Shown here: positions 25,266 through 38,545 of the stretch, piece by piece
How positions within the stretch are numbered: the first letter of the stretch is position 1
How the letters are laid out: each line of letters begins with the position of its first letter
Source of the DNA: Lichenostomus cassidix
Lineage: Eukaryota; Chordata; Aves; Passeriformes; Meliphagidae
Reading direction: 5' to 3'
Length of the DNA: 64,000 nt
NCBI GenBank assembly: GCA_008360975.2
Contig: CM039183.1
Coordinates: 57,462,850-57,526,849 of the forward strand
Program-made: the position numbers and the translations under genes
The notes under the pieces: model-generated
Told to the model about the DNA's origin: nothing
Database searches by the model: none
Seen by the model: only the letters and a program-made list of their open reading frames with translations

Positions 25266-28200
25266 GCTATTAAATAAATGGTTTGTATTAAATAAAATTA
25301 AATGGAAGAAAACCAGGATTCCATTTGGGGTGGTGAAGCTGAACGGAAGAGGAACAAAAAAAGAAAGAGTTGTTCTAAAGTGACAGGTGGCTACCAGACA
25401 AACAGATGTGTTTATCTTTGAGGTATTTTTAAATTTTTGTGCTGTTTCATTTACACTTAAACCAAGTCAGCATCAGTCATATTCCTCTTGGTTTCTGGTG
25501 GCTATTATTTTTAAACTGTGTGCATTGTTGGGAAATACAAAGAGGACTTAGTGCAGACAGCTTTACCAGGCCAATGACTAATTTTACTCCTGGATCCTTT
25601 CTGCGTGACTTTTTGTGACGAGTTTCAATCAAACTTCAATTTATACCTATGGTAGTCAAGTTTTTAATTTCATGTGCAGTTTCTTCCTACACTCCCCCTT
25701 AGCATGTGAGGCAGACTTCTTGGAAATGTAAACTTGGTGGAATGCATTGTATCAATAAATCCTAGCATTTGCAAGAAAGCTGAGCTAATCTGGAGCTCAG
25801 AGCAAGGCATGAAGCACAAAGTCAACAGGCTACTTTGCACACCACAGCTTGATAAGAATAAGATTGAAATAAATACAGAAAGCATGATTCCAAATGAAAT
25901 AGCTTTCCCAGGAAGCAGGTGAGGCCCAAAACACAGGTTCTACAGAAGAAGAGAGTGAAGGTTTGATCTCTCATGGGATCAGCAGACAGGAGAGTGTCCC
26001 AGGAATAAATCTGTTTTCTATCATACTTTTCCACCTAATTGTAATTTTCAATGGGGACAATTAGGCAGTTCTGGTGCAAAAGATGGTACAAAGAAAACTG
26101 GAAATCAGGCAGTCTGGGTTATTGCCCCAGATTATCAAGATGGGTTAACTTTACACAGTGAAGCTGACGAATCAAAACACTGAGGAAATTTTTGTTGTTA
26201 CTCAGATTGAGTCATAATTATGTATGGTACAGTTTCCAGTCAGAGGTTATCTTTCAGGCAGCTGAAATGGACTGCCATTCATCAAGGAATTTGGGGTTAC
26301 TGTAAGCAAAGACAAACCAAAAGGCAATATACTGAAATGATTCATGGCATGGGCTTAGTGGGGAAAACAATGACTGACTGCTGAAGCAGTCAGACCTGAT
26401 AAATTCAAAGAAATGGATCAAAATGGATATTGGATGTAATTTATGAGTCAAACGCTATAATCTCCTTCCTGAAACTGATGTAAAAATATGATCCACAGAG
26501 TTCCCATTCACCAGCTAAAGCAAGGCTACCAGTGCTGTTTCCCAGTAGCCAAAAGTACACAGCACCTGGCTCAAAATACTGGCCACTTTTGCCTAAGTTG
26601 TTCAATTTTCTCAAATCTCATTGCCACAGGACATAGATGTAGCTGAGCCACTGGGTCAGAACTCTGCCTTTATGTCAGTGGATGGTTGACATGGTGGGAG
26701 AAAAAATTGGCACTGAGTCTTTTGGGTTTCGAGCATTTATTTAACTCTAAAAATAGCTCATAGTGTTGGTTTCTTTCTTTCTACCATATGACATTTTTAA
26801 TTTTGTCAAGGACTCATTGAGTTAAATTTCCTCTATGAGGGGAGAGGTTTAAACTGAAGCTAACTTCCCCTGGATCTCACTAGAAAACCACAGAGAGAAA
26901 AAGGAAGAGACAGAGTCCTCCATGATTTGCTCTGCAGAAGCCATCCTTGGGAGATTAACTTTTCTAGATTAACAAACGCATAAAAATATCTATTGCATTG
27001 GTGAGGCCTCAGGGAACATCCCTCGTTTCCCATTTCCAATAGTGTCTATTTTGGACCTAATTTGCTTTAAGTTTTGTCTAATCTAGTTTTGAACCTGATA
27101 TGCTCTGATTCCTCACTGTGGCTCCTGTGGCAGAATGTCTCAGAAGTGCACCACCTGCTCTGCAAAGTGACTTTTACCTGTTTTAAAGTGAGTCCTGTTC
27201 TACTAGTGGGGAATTTGGGTGAACACCTCCTCCCTCACCTTCTCCTCTTCCTCCCTCACTGTACAAACCTCACCCATACCATCCTTCTCCCTCCAGATGA
27301 GCCATCCCAGCCTGCTGCACCTTATAGCCAACTCAACCTTTAAAATGACCTGCAAATATCCTCATCCAGTCCTTTAGGGGTTAAATGCATGAAGTGCAAA
27401 GCCCTTATGTAGTGTCAAGCAAAGTTATCGGAGAAAAAGTGTTATGCCACAGTAACATTCAGGAGACCAATTGTTACCTAAGGACACTGTGCCTGGTTTG
27501 TAGCCCTAGCTAGCCGAAAGTCACCACAAAAAAAACACTCCACAGCCTGCCACAGCAGTGTACAAACGCACGCCTTGTTGCCCACTGGAAGTTTTGAGGT
27601 ATTTTGTTTTGGAAGAATTTAGATCTGGTGGTGAAATCAGGCAGCTCAAGCCCACAATTCTTCATGGTATTACTCTGTTTCCCCTTTTTCAGGAAAAAAT
27701 GGGCACTCTACCTAACCAGCTGAAAACAGCCTCCCCCTGCACAGCTAAGTAAACCATCATTGTCAGGAATGTGGGCACGCTCCGGTTTGTGCCAGCCTGT
27801 GTGTGCTCTCCCTGTGAAAGCATTTCCTCTAGCAAAACAAGTGAGCACCACAACGACAAATATACAACAGTCAGTCAATTGATGGGCTGAAATGCACTTT
27901 TGCCACCATGAAGTGAATCTCTGCATGGAAAACACAGCGCCTGGAGAATTGTTTTTTCTGCATCTTATTTCTTTTTATTTCTCCATTTTATTTCTTTTCC
28001 ATGATCCAGATCTGACATGCATTGCTTCTTAAAATTCAGAGACCTGAGAGGTTATTATGGTAACTCAGTGTAATGTTATGTTTAAATGTGTTCTCACTCA
28101 CACTCTTTCACATGACATGAATCAAACATACCACTGTTTTGTCTTGATAGAAGTATGGACCTATCTGAAGAAGACAGACAGGATACATGCTCTGATGCTC

Positions 28201-28429
28201 CTTCTAACACTTCACAGAATAACAGCACCTCAAACAGAGCTAGCTGTCTGGGAATAAAGCAGATATTTCAGGCCATGAACCATTATTACATAGTTCCTAT
28301 CACTTACTTTGAATTCACACTGAAAAGTGTCACAAACGACAAGGATATTTTGGCTCTCTTAAAAATAACACATATAGTAATAGTACTTTTCCTAAGATAG
28401 TTCAGAAACTCAAAAAAAGTGCATTTTTC

Positions 28430-28440
28430 TTTTTTTTTTT
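28430..28440. repeat. T11 homopolymer
   Basis: T11 followed by CCCC. It is pyrimidine-rich but no AG acceptor follows closely, so it is listed only as low complexity. Confidence 0.85.
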
Positions 28441-31400
28441 CCCCTCTAAACGAGCAGCAGTGGCTGTGTGGTCATTTGGTCTTCTTCTGTTTAAAAAATA
28501 CAGTACATTCCTTACTCCCAGCCACCTTGACCACTAGCTGTTGTGTTTCCTACGTCAGAGGATATTAGATCATTAATACCACCAGTAATGATGTCTGCAG
28601 AAGCTCCTCTTTTTTGCCAGCTAATGGAATGGATCTGGATGAACTACAAAAAGGATCTATGATCCATTTAAACTCCTCGCTGTTTAAATTGGCTATTAGA
28701 GATATGCCATCACTGTCATTTCTTGGCTTCCTGATGAAAGAACAGATGACAGCTGAGCTATCTTGGTTGAGAAAATGTGCAGGAAAGCAGAATTTTGAAA
28801 AAATCATTGAAGAGGACAGCAAGGAGAGAACTTGCAATAGAGACAAGCAGGAAAAATAAAATAGAAATTTGAGAGAAGAGGAAGAAAATGGTAGATCATC
28901 AACCATAAATCCAGTCGAACAGAATTGCAGTGAGATTACATCTTGTCATGTCCTCAAGGTGTTCAACCAAGGCCTGACTGTGTCCAAATATGTCTGAAAT
29001 AAAAGGGAGTGATAAAGCCATTATATGATTTAAATGTTGGAAACTGGTTTTCCTGCAAAGCTATACACCAAAAAATAAGGTTTATTCATATTTTATTGAC
29101 CTTTATCCATAGGAAATAAAGAAACCAGACAACACAGACAAACCCACTAATTTATAGATAGCACAAGAAACACCTAGCTCATTCTACTGTGCAGTGCAAG
29201 AGCTGTTTACTTTAAAATGGGTAATGATGTGGCTGTCTTTGAAAAGGAGCATTCAAGGCTGATATTTTACTCTTCTCCTCATGAGCATCTGAAAGAGGCA
29301 ATTCAGATTGTGGAACAAGAGAATTGGCTGAATCTCATGAGGATGGCTCTTGGCCATCTTTTTGGAGGTGGTCTACTGGAGGCTGTGGGCATGACTTTTC
29401 AGATGACCCAGTGTCTCCTGAAAAGAACTTCTGCATCCTTGAAAGGTAAAAAAAAATACAGGACACAAAGGATGAATTATTCTTTCACTAGCTGATGCCA
29501 GAGAGCAGAGCGTCACAGACAGCAAGCTTCTACAAAGATGAGTGCATAATGGGAGATATTATGATATTTTAATTATCCCTGACCTAAGACCTCCAGCTCA
29601 AAGAAGGATGAATGTATTTAGGAATAAATGTCAAGACTTTTGCTGCTGAGTATGCCTGCAAGGAAGCTGCCTGGCAGTCCTGTCCATGTCCAACAGATGT
29701 GAAGAGGTTTGAAGAACTTGTTTGGAGCAGACTGCAATATGGATTAGTTTCTCTTCCTGTTTTTATTAATATGCTCCTTCATCTCCTGGTCAGCTGGCAC
29801 ACAGGTGGTGACAACCCCGAGGAGATATAGCCATGCTCTGTGAGCTGATACCAGCACTATTGATACAGTGCCCTGTATTGTGGAACAATGCTCCAGAAGG
29901 ACACAGAAAAAGGTGGGCAACAAAATGGTGTTTTCTAAACTTCTAGACTTTCCCCCTTACATGTTCACAAACACTTAAGAGGCTGGTGAAGGCTAGCTGT
30001 AATCTATCCAGAAACCAAGTACTTTAACAGATGTAGTTCAAATTGTTACTTACTATACAAACACATGGCTAGTTTGAAATTTTATTTTCCATACGCACTT
30101 TCTATAAAATAAAGTGTATGGCAGTAATAGTTAATTTGATATTCTTACAAACCTTATTCTGTTGTTGTTTCTGCAATGCACTGACTTCTGATACTAATGT
30201 TATTTTTTTTTAGAGGAACATATCACATAACAGCCACAGTTCTGAAGCTCTGAGTATTTTGAGGTCCCATTGACTGAAATCTCAAAAGCTGTGAGACTGT
30301 ACAATTCACAGCTTTACTTCTGTGGGTATGTCTTCCATTTAGGGTTGAAGATTCCACTCAAAATCTCATTCATAATGAATAATGTGGGTTGGGGTTTTTT
30401 GTAACTGGATGGTTTTTAAATTATGCTTATCAGCTCTATCTTGTGCACATTTTAAAACATTGAAGTGCAGAAAAAATACAACTTTCTCCCTTTTTTTTCC
30501 TATATTTACCAATAGCATCTGACTGGGGAGTCTAGAATCAGAGCACAGGTGTTAAGGAGTGGTATTGATGAGGACAAACACCACTAGTACAGGAAAGCTG
30601 ATACTGTACAGGTGTCAGCCTATGCACAACTCATAGTCTGACATGTAGGTACTCAGTCCTCTGGGGCCTGCTTTGTCTTTTCCCAGGACAGAGTGAATCA
30701 CTGGGAATTATACACCAAATCAGCCACGTGCTCCTACCAATAATTTCCAAAATACATTAATGCAGGCAAAGTTTGGTATCTGTGCATATGTATATCATAA
30801 TAGCTGAAATGTACTAAACCAGCAATGTTTCTGGAATATATACTCAAGTAATTGCTTTTTGATTTGCAGATGTTGTTGTGGGTTTTTTGTGAGATACCTA
30901 CAGAGCTATGTGAGAGAGTCTGCTGGCTTCACAGAAAGTTGTAATTCCCAATAATTTACCAAATGGAAGTGGCTCACAGTCTGAGACTGGGTTGATCGTG
31001 ATAAACAGAACTTCATTGAATAGTAAAATCTTGTTACTACCCAAAGCTTAATCAAAACAATTTCTTGACAGAAAATTGTCCTTTAGACAATGGGAAACTC
31101 TATTTGATGTAATCAACAAAAAACCACATTGCCCTCTTTCTGGTGACCATCAAATGCTTTGTTTTCTTAACTTGAAAATAAACAAGCCTCAAGGAATTTG
31201 TGGTTTTATACATCTCACACAGTTTTTTGGGTGGGCTTTTTTTTCAAACCTGGATGAATTTGCAAATATTTAAAAGCTGTGAAGTAACTTTCCACTCTGG
31301 TAAGAAAGAATGAAAATTCCTTTTTTTTGAAGACTTTAAACAGTCTATTCCCAACCCATATTAAATACCTAAATATTAAATACGGCTGCCACTGCTGCTT

Positions 31401-33567
31401 TGCAAAGCACTTTACAGATTTTGTTGCCTTCAGAATGTGACAATAGAGATATAATTTCAAAGCCTAGATTGTTAAAAGTTCTTATTTTTCCTTTTAAATC
31501 TCACTGAGATTATCTGATTGCTCCTTTGCAATTCATAATCTGTAATTCAGTTTTACCATACAAGACTACCTATCTTCCCATGTGAGTCTGGGAGGAGGAC
31601 CAAGCTCTGTTTTAAGAACGGAGATTGTGTGATCAGAAGTTTGTGCTATTGTGCTGTGACAATTTTTCACTTAAAAGCAGAGTCCCCAGTGTGGATTTTT
31701 TTTCCCAAGAGCAGAAAACAGCAGCCCCTTCCCTTGGCTTCTGCCACACAAGAGTTACATGAAAGCCCAAAGTGCAGCTCTAATGGGACTTAATGGTGAT
31801 GCAGGCAGGCTGTAGATTGACAAGATTATCCATGTGCTAGGGGAGTGGTTTAGAATGACAGGGCTCTAAATTCTGCTTCTGTGGAGACAACTGCAGGAAA
31901 ACTGACCATGTGGTGAGCAGTGTGCTGAAATCTACAGGAACATGTCTTGAAAGGTACTGATTTTCAAGAGGTGTGTCTCGACATCTTCATTAAGATTATG
32001 AACCCAAATATAGTGATATACTTCAGCCCAGTTCTAAGGGTTGTTCTTCCCCTTTGGAATGGTTTTCTGAAGCTCTTTGGTGAAGGGCTGTGGATGGGTT
32101 TTACAGTTCACCAGCTAAACACAGTGGAACTTCTTCAAAGTCAAGGAAATCCCACTGAAAAACTCAACTGAAATCTCAAGATGTCAATATTTGTATCTCC
32201 ATCATTAGAAAAAGAGTTAATCTCAGCCTGCCAACCTTGAGGACAGGCTGCCAGGGTAGTCTGGGGAGCTTTGATCTAAAGGTTGGACTGATATGCATGA
32301 GCTGCTATGGGAGAGTACCAGTGTAGGACTTTTAAGTAGGAGCAGAATCTAGGCTTGAATAAATGTGCTATCAGATTCTAGTGGGAATTGTGCACATTCA
32401 TATTATGGTCTGTTTTTTCCTGCCCCTGGCTGTATCTTTGACTTCTGTCACCCTCAGACAAGTTACTTTACATATATGAGAGCTGGTATCCACAATGTAA
32501 ATTGGCCTCTGTGCAGGAAAATAACCCACAAAAGGCTCAGATCTCAACTTAATTAAAGGATGCAGAGGAAATTTTGTTCCTCAGAGAAGAGACTGGGGTT
32601 TATTATTGTGGTAATTGTAATTTAGTCTAGCTACAAGGGTCCATTTGCTTCCCCTAGTTTTATGCCAGTGTAAATCATGTAACGTCCATAAAGCTTTTCT
32701 TCATTTAAAGAAAAGATGTTAGGTACATATGAGCCACTGAGCATCCTGGACAAGATGCCACTCAGACACTTCTCAGCTTTTCAGGGGTACTGTCGGCTTA
32801 AACCAATACTAATTTTATTTCTACTCAGTTTGCACAAGCTCCTTATGCCCTTTTAGAGAGGCATGAGATTGATCTTGATAGCAATTGAGAGGAAGAGCAA
32901 AAATGAGGGCCTCTCGATAAGCACTTATGGGAAACATAGGACTTGTAACTGGGAAAAGTGACATTTTTCAATGTTCAGGAATGTGTGTAACAGAGAAGAA
33001 AGAGCCTCTGTGTTTTACCTTCCTCCCGGGACTAAACATCATGTCCCCTCAGTAAGGGATATCAAAGGCAGCTGAAGGATATCTTATTAGAACTCAGTTG
33101 CCAAGGAAGGTGGGCAGGAGTGACCAGAGAAAACTGTGGCTTTGAATTCCTGTGGAATAACAAACTCCTGACTTCCTGTGCTGCTCTTTCTCTTGGGGAT
33201 GTGTTGGTAACCTGCCAGCCCCAGTCTGGTAGTAGCTTAAAGGAGGGTGGCCAAGTGAATAGCCCTGGTGGTATGAATAATGATTTAAAGTTTAAAGAAA
33301 GCCCATGTGACTAGCTGGAATCACAGGAGCTTGAGTAGACCTGGTACACTAATAAGCAAACAGTGGCATGTTTACTTCATTAATTGGATATAATCACCAT
33401 GTGTGGACACTTTTCATATTTACTGCCTCAGAGTGCTTATCCCTAGCTGCTGAGGCATTCTTTCATCTACATCAGTAAAAACATCATTTGCTCAAACTGT
33501 GTGAAATCAAATGAAACCCTGTCCCAGACTAGGAAGTTTTTCTCCAGATTGTTTCCACCTTTCTTTG

Positions 33568-33885
33568 CACGTTTGATGTGTGACCCTTGCCATCCACCAC
33601 CCCCTCGTTCAGCCAGCCCTCCCCGGAATAGCCTCCGAATGAAACGATGCTCCCCAGAACCAAAGAGGAGGCTGTGGTTTCCACAGATGACTGCCACTGC
33701 AGGCACTGCTTACTTGTGGTGTTTATTTCAGTCCCTCCTAGCTATGGTGCCTGGAGTTGGAAGGGTCAATCCACAGTTTGGATTGGCATATTTTTAAGGT
33801 CCTTTCTATTATGAAATATTTATGAGAGGAAACAAGGTTGGACATTCCTGCAGCCGGTCCAGTGTAGGAACGCTATGTGCCTTCC
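33568..33885. promoter_or_regulatory. CpG-retaining island, candidate conserved element
   Basis: About eight CpGs lie in 320 bp (gcacgtt, cctcgtt, ccccgga, ctccgaa, aaacgat, agccggt, aacgct, cccgaa), with a C-rich 'ccaccaccccctcg' core. Both strands are open for 79-98 codons across part of it, but the peptides (Pro/Arg-rich on plus, Gly/Arg-rich on minus) match nothing I know. Regulatory or untranslated-exon roles are both possible. The evidence is composition only. Confidence 0.2.
33776..33826 (+). mobile_element. Possible decayed CR1 3' end
   Basis: 'gtttggatt' is followed by 'ttttaaggtcc' and 'tttc', then 'atgaaatatttatgaga'. This parallels the CR1 tail 'ggtttggattagatgatctttaaggtcccttcc...attctatga'. 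About half the positions are degraded and no longer CR1 body is visible upstream, so the call is tentative. Confidence 0.35.
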
Positions 33886-34539
33886 TGCCCCGAACATGTA
33901 AATGCAGTCAGTTATTTAATGGAAGACTCACATACCTTGTTCCTTTGCATTTCAAGTGAGCTGTCAGAGGAATGTAAACATTTATTTGGAGCAAGCCCTC
34001 AGGTAAAGGATTACCATATGCCACAGAAGGAAATTCCAGCATGCCCACCCAAATTTATGCTGTGGAGAGAGCTATGAATAGAAAGTTTGTACACTGTTAT
34101 GAATATGGATAAAATACATCACTCATGGCCGGGCCATGAAAAATTGAAAAACACATATTTTGGATCACACAATATTTTCAAAAATATATTTAAAAGAAAA
34201 TAAACATGAGATCTTGTGTGTTCATTTACTGTTTGAAGTACCTTCAGGGAAGACAGACATCAACAAATTTTCTTCCAGACCACTAACTTCTCTTGATAAC
34301 AGGAGGTTCTTTGGGAGAAAGGCACTAGTCTCATTCCCGAGATCTCTTTGTTTCCTTAGCCAGTGACCATTTATTGGAAGTTTATGTTGTATTCAGGGTT
34401 AGCAAAGGCAGACACATTTAGAGGGCAATGTTCAGTCTTAAAGGTCAGAATTCCTCATTCTCAGCCGCCTTACAAGGTGACCATTTCATGAGTGTTGCAT
34501 GACCCTTGTTCACCTTGCAAATGAGTTTAATTAGCATTT

Positions 34540-34553
34540 TTATTATTATTATT
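34540..34553. repeat. (TTA)n short repeat
   Basis: About four ATT/TTA units form a short simple repeat within AT-rich DNA. Confidence 0.75.
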
Positions 34554-34643
34554 CTACAGCCAGACAGTAATCACTGATGTTTTGGTGTGGTCAACATCCA
34601 TTTCTTTTGAAGTGAAAAGATTTCTACTAAATGTGGTAAAAAA

Positions 34644-34700
34644 GATTAATTTAACTTAGTTTAATTTAAATTAAATTAATTTGAATTTAGTTTCAATTTG
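34644..34700. repeat. AT-rich patch with a 16-bp palindrome
   Basis: The tract is almost entirely A/T and contains a perfect 16-bp palindrome at 34660-34675 (tttaatttaaattaaa) with several TAAT/ATTA cores. Such cores are the minimal homeodomain recognition motif, but an AT-rich simple sequence produces them anyway. Confidence 0.7.
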
Positions 34701-35007
34701 CTTCTGGGAGGACAGCCCCATCATGCAAACCAATGGCCTCTGGACACCTCAGCAATGTTGGGCTGGGCAATGTAAAGGTCCTGTCCATGCTCCAGAGCTT
34801 ACTACTATGACCCAAAGCCATACAGGGCTTCTACACTGCAATCCTGCAATCAGTCTTCTCTAACAGAAAATTGCACATGCTTTTGCAGGTGTAAGGGACT
34901 CATAAAGGGTGGTCTGCCCTTCCTCCAGGTCTATGTGTTTGGGCCAACTCATGAATTTCCTCTCAGGACCCTCCTGCTGCCTTTTCCTTTCTGCTTTCTC
35001 CCTGCAG

Positions 35008-35135
35008 CATCTCTTTCCATTGCAAAGGGAGTGTTTTTTGCCTGTGTTGAAGTGACAGGAGAATACTATGGTTACATGAGCACAAGTAAAACAACCTTAT
35101 TATTAGGGAAAGAGGAGTGTGAGACAGTGAAATAA
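35008..35135 (+). other. Weak candidate terminal exon
   Basis: One of the strongest acceptors in the window (a 30-nt C/T tract ending CCCTGCAG at 35007) precedes a frame of about 42 codons that closes at TAA 35133-35135. That stop overlaps an AATAAA at 35131-35136. The peptide (reading AKGVFFACVEVTGEYYGYM in its middle) is not recognised. The same frame is also open upstream to an ATG at 34935, so the open frame alone does not prove an exon. A stop inside the poly(A) signal would be unusual, as it leaves almost no 3'UTR. Confidence 0.15.
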
Positions 35136-35549
35136 AACAGTATTTAGCAGCAGGAACACCTCCTCTCACTTTAGAATAGCATCAGACCCAAGCCAAAGAA
35201 TGTTAATGCAGAGGAAGGGAGGAGTTTGATGTGGGATAGTGAGCTGCCTTGATTATCTTTCTCTGTTATCGCAAAGCCAAGTTTATTTTAACTGGAAATT
35301 GCACATCACATTGAATGAGAAACATATGGAAAGACAAAGTTGTTGATTTGGTCTTAAGATTTGTCCTGCCTAAGGAATGAAAGCCCAAACCTTGCCTAGG
35401 TGTAACTGTGGCACCTGATATCAATGTTCAAGCCAAATATGCTCGGGGCAAATATCCATGAGCTTCCCAGGAACACACAAACCCTTGCACCATTTTCTCC
35501 AGACTGTTCATACCCAGGAGAACTTGAACCACAAGTTTCCTACACTCAC

Positions 35550-35642
35550 CTGTCCCTGCCTCCTGTAGTTTTCACAGGATGTGGTGCAGCACTCTCTTTG
35601 TGGGAGGTTCTGAGCACAGAGCAGTACCTAAATTTATTGGCA
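35550..35642 (-). other. Candidate 93-nt internal exon
   Basis: Read on the minus strand, an excellent acceptor (cctccctttctctcag) abuts 35642 and a near-consensus donor ACAG|GTGAGT follows 35550. The enclosed 93 nt are open in exactly one frame (phase 1 in, phase 1 out, 31 codons' worth), giving a basic, polar peptide starting Ala-Asn-Lys-Phe-Arg-Tyr-Cys. The length is divisible by three, so skipping would preserve frame. I do not recognise the peptide and found no partner exons, so a lncRNA exon or chance is possible. It is the best-formed internal exon candidate in the window. Confidence 0.22.
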
Positions 35643-37822
35643 CTGAGAGAAAGGGAGGACGTGTTTAGTGATGAAACAAAAATGTACAGCTAAAGAGGTG
35701 CAACTTCTCCCTCCCTTCTTCCTGTTGAGAAAAAAATAATATTTAGTTAATTTAAAATGCATTAATGCTTGATAATGAGAGAAAGAAAATTGAATAAGAG
35801 CTTTGCTATATAAATTCTGAAATTTTGGTGATGAAGAAATTATTAAGAGTAAATATTTGGAAGCTGGAGAGGGAAGACAATGATGTTTGTGATTTGTGCA
35901 CTAATATATTGTTTTCTTTGAGCCTTAGTAGTTAATTCTTAGTCTGATGGGGCAGATATCCACTCTCTAACCTTACTGTGAAAGGAAAACAAAGTACCAC
36001 TCACTTCAGGCTACTAACACTCAGATAAAAGAAAAAAAGTTCTGATCTTTGGGTAAAAGTTGGTTCTTGAGACAGCAGAGAGAAATGTTGGAATGAAATA
36101 TAGCCTAATAACAAAATAATGGCTTACTACTCAGCACCATGATGCTGTGTAGTTCATACTTGATCCAGTGAATAACAAAGTTGTTATTGCCTTTTTCTAG
36201 CTAAGGAAACTTAAACAAGAAGTTTTCATTGGTGGTGGCATAGGAAGAAATGAAACTCCAATGTGTTCACTTGCAGACTCCTTCTCAAGATGCAGATAAT
36301 TTGAAACCACTTTGAACTTTTCACATCTGATGAATTTTTAAACATGAGTCTCTACACAAAATATCTCAGTCTGGCAAACAGGCTACACACTTTGATCCTA
36401 AAGTGCATCAGTCACGTCATTGTAGGTGCTGAAAAGTGCCATCAGAATCCAGCACCCACATTTGAAAGCTGAGTGTGGGAGCAGATGAGGGCAGGCAACA
36501 AAGAGACTTTTTATCCTTGTGCCCACTTGCACAAACATTGCAGATGGTCTGAACCTCTGCGCTCACACTATGTGCCTCTGTGAGTGCAAATCACATCAAA
36601 GAGATTCCTGGAAACACTACCCTGAAAGGCTGCAGCCTGCCCATGGTTCCTGGGTGGTGGCACCCTGGGCAAGACACAGCCCTTCTAATTATGTCCCACT
36701 AGGATCCTCAGGGTGGACCCAGATTTAAACACCACAGTTTTCATGGAACACACTGAGATACAACTGAAGTGGCACACTCACTCTGTGGACTGAGGGCTGT
36801 AATTTGATAGGAGACTCAGTTCGTGGTGTGACACCCCATAGACATCCGTGTCCTGCTGCAGACAATATGCTTTGCAAAGGAGAAACAGAACAGGCTGACC
36901 CAAAGTGTTCCTAACCTGCTAACTCAATGATGGCCAGCAGACCTTTCAGCCCAACCCTGGGCAGAATTTGGGCCAATTTTTACAGTGAAATTTTTTTTTA
37001 CAAGAAAGATTTTTCATACAGTAATTTACTGGCAAGCCTGATTCTTCCAGACCATGGTTGTTTCACCTGCAGGAACTTTTATTGGGCACAGTCTGAATTG
37101 GTGCCCAGCTTTATTACAAAAAGTCTAATGTTGTTGAAGCTAAGAATAACAGGTACCTGTGAGTTTGCCTGTGATCTTCTTCCTCACGGTCAGTTACTCT
37201 GTTTGTACATGGAGTCAAGTGCCCAGCTGATAAGCAATGACACTGAGAGAAAATGTGAAAGACCAGCACAGTGAAAGAGCCATGGTCTGTGAGACAAACC
37301 AAGAGCCATCCAAACTGTGGCCTGAGAACAGCCTGAGCTCTTTTGAGGTCCATTGGAACAACTGCTGTCAAAAGAAAATGTGTGTTTGATTAGCAGCAAA
37401 TAACTGGCAGTTCTGACTTGCAAAGCAGAGGCTGGAAGCTGAACAGCTTCCTTGGGGAGCAGGCAAAGGAACATGGATGGGCAAGGAGTGTGCTGGGGAG
37501 AGGCTGCCATGTTAGCTGAGGATTTACAGAGGGCACAAAACTCAGGCAAAGTTCCTAAAGCTGTCCCAATGAAATACTTGAACTTTTAAAGTTGGTTGGT
37601 TTTTTTTTTAAGAAAATATCTAGATTCTTTAATCAGTCTTGTGATTTGGTGCCAGGAATGGAATTATTCAGTAATGTTTACAATGTCATATTTACTGTTA
37701 TTATATAGATTTGGTTTAACCCCCTAATCTGACAGCTCTCAATGTAAAAAATTGCAGATACACCTGTAAATCACATGGTTTCTTCTTGTATGCATAAACT
37801 TAGCTGCTCTTTCAAACAAAAC

Positions 37823-37838
37823 AAAAAAAAAAAAAAAA
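37823..37838. repeat. A16 homopolymer
   Basis: A run of 16 A is preceded by CAAACAAAAC. It could be an old poly(A) tail, but no parent sequence is recognised. Confidence 0.9.
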
Positions 37839-38545
37839 GGAGCTCAGAAGCAATTTACAAAACAAACATATGAACAAAACTTTATACAAGGGAGTGTCAG
37901 ATATTTCCAAGATCATGGAAACATGCTAATTAAGAAGTAGCATAATTTTATGAAGAAAAAAAGTTGAATAGAAGGGTAATGCTCAGGGGATCTACCTGTT
38001 CTGCTGCTATTATTGATTGCTTTTAATTTTTATGTGACTCTAGCTAGGAGTAATGAGCACATTGTTTAAAGACTGGTTGATTTAACATTATCTCATGGTT
38101 CAAAGAGTGAGCAGTAAGAGAAAGATATCTTGCAGTGAGCAATTTATAAGATAACACAATCTGTTTCTTCTATGTGAATATTAGTTCCTGTGTATTTTCA
38201 ACCAGCTCTGCAAATCCATCAGGTTCAGATGGCTTTGTTACGGAGATAGGATAAGCATCTATATTTTACAGTTTTTCTTGACATTTGATGTATTTAAATC
38301 TTGATGTTATTACTGTGAATATCCATGTTGATTAGCACTGGATGTGTAAGAGACAAATTTGGACATATGGCTCTTTCAATACTGAATCAAAGGCATGACA
38401 TTAATTTATTCATAATGAGATCATAAATGCCATATGCTTTTGTCAAAAATTTGAACTGTTTCCAAATAACATCTTTATGGTGAGTATGATGCAATTATCC
38501 ATATCATTATTATGACTGCCAGTTTTCTGGGTTGAGAGTATGTTC

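Larger units (their letters stand above)
20245..34930. other. Intergenic or intronic DNA, no gene recognised
   Basis: No supported exon lies here. The stretch contains an 83-bp tandem duplication (22443-22608), an 18-bp tandem duplication (24887-24922), A13 at 25253-25265, T11 at 28430-28440, a CpG-retaining island (33568-33885), a probable decayed CR1 end (33776-33826) and a palindromic AT-rich patch (34644-34700). Frames of 80-117 codons at 24526-24879, 28614-28859 and 29217-29495 show no recognisable domain. Confidence 0.5.

Noticed and set aside
29217..29495. 92-codon frame with a GTAAAA-type donor near 29443
   Set aside because: The peptide looks plausible but unrecognised, and there is no acceptor of quality upstream. 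It stays within chance expectation.
32240..32300. Possible CR1 body fragment ('aggctgccaggg ... ggttggactga')
   Set aside because: Block spacing is too short for CR1 and the intervening sequence does not match. Probably coincidence.
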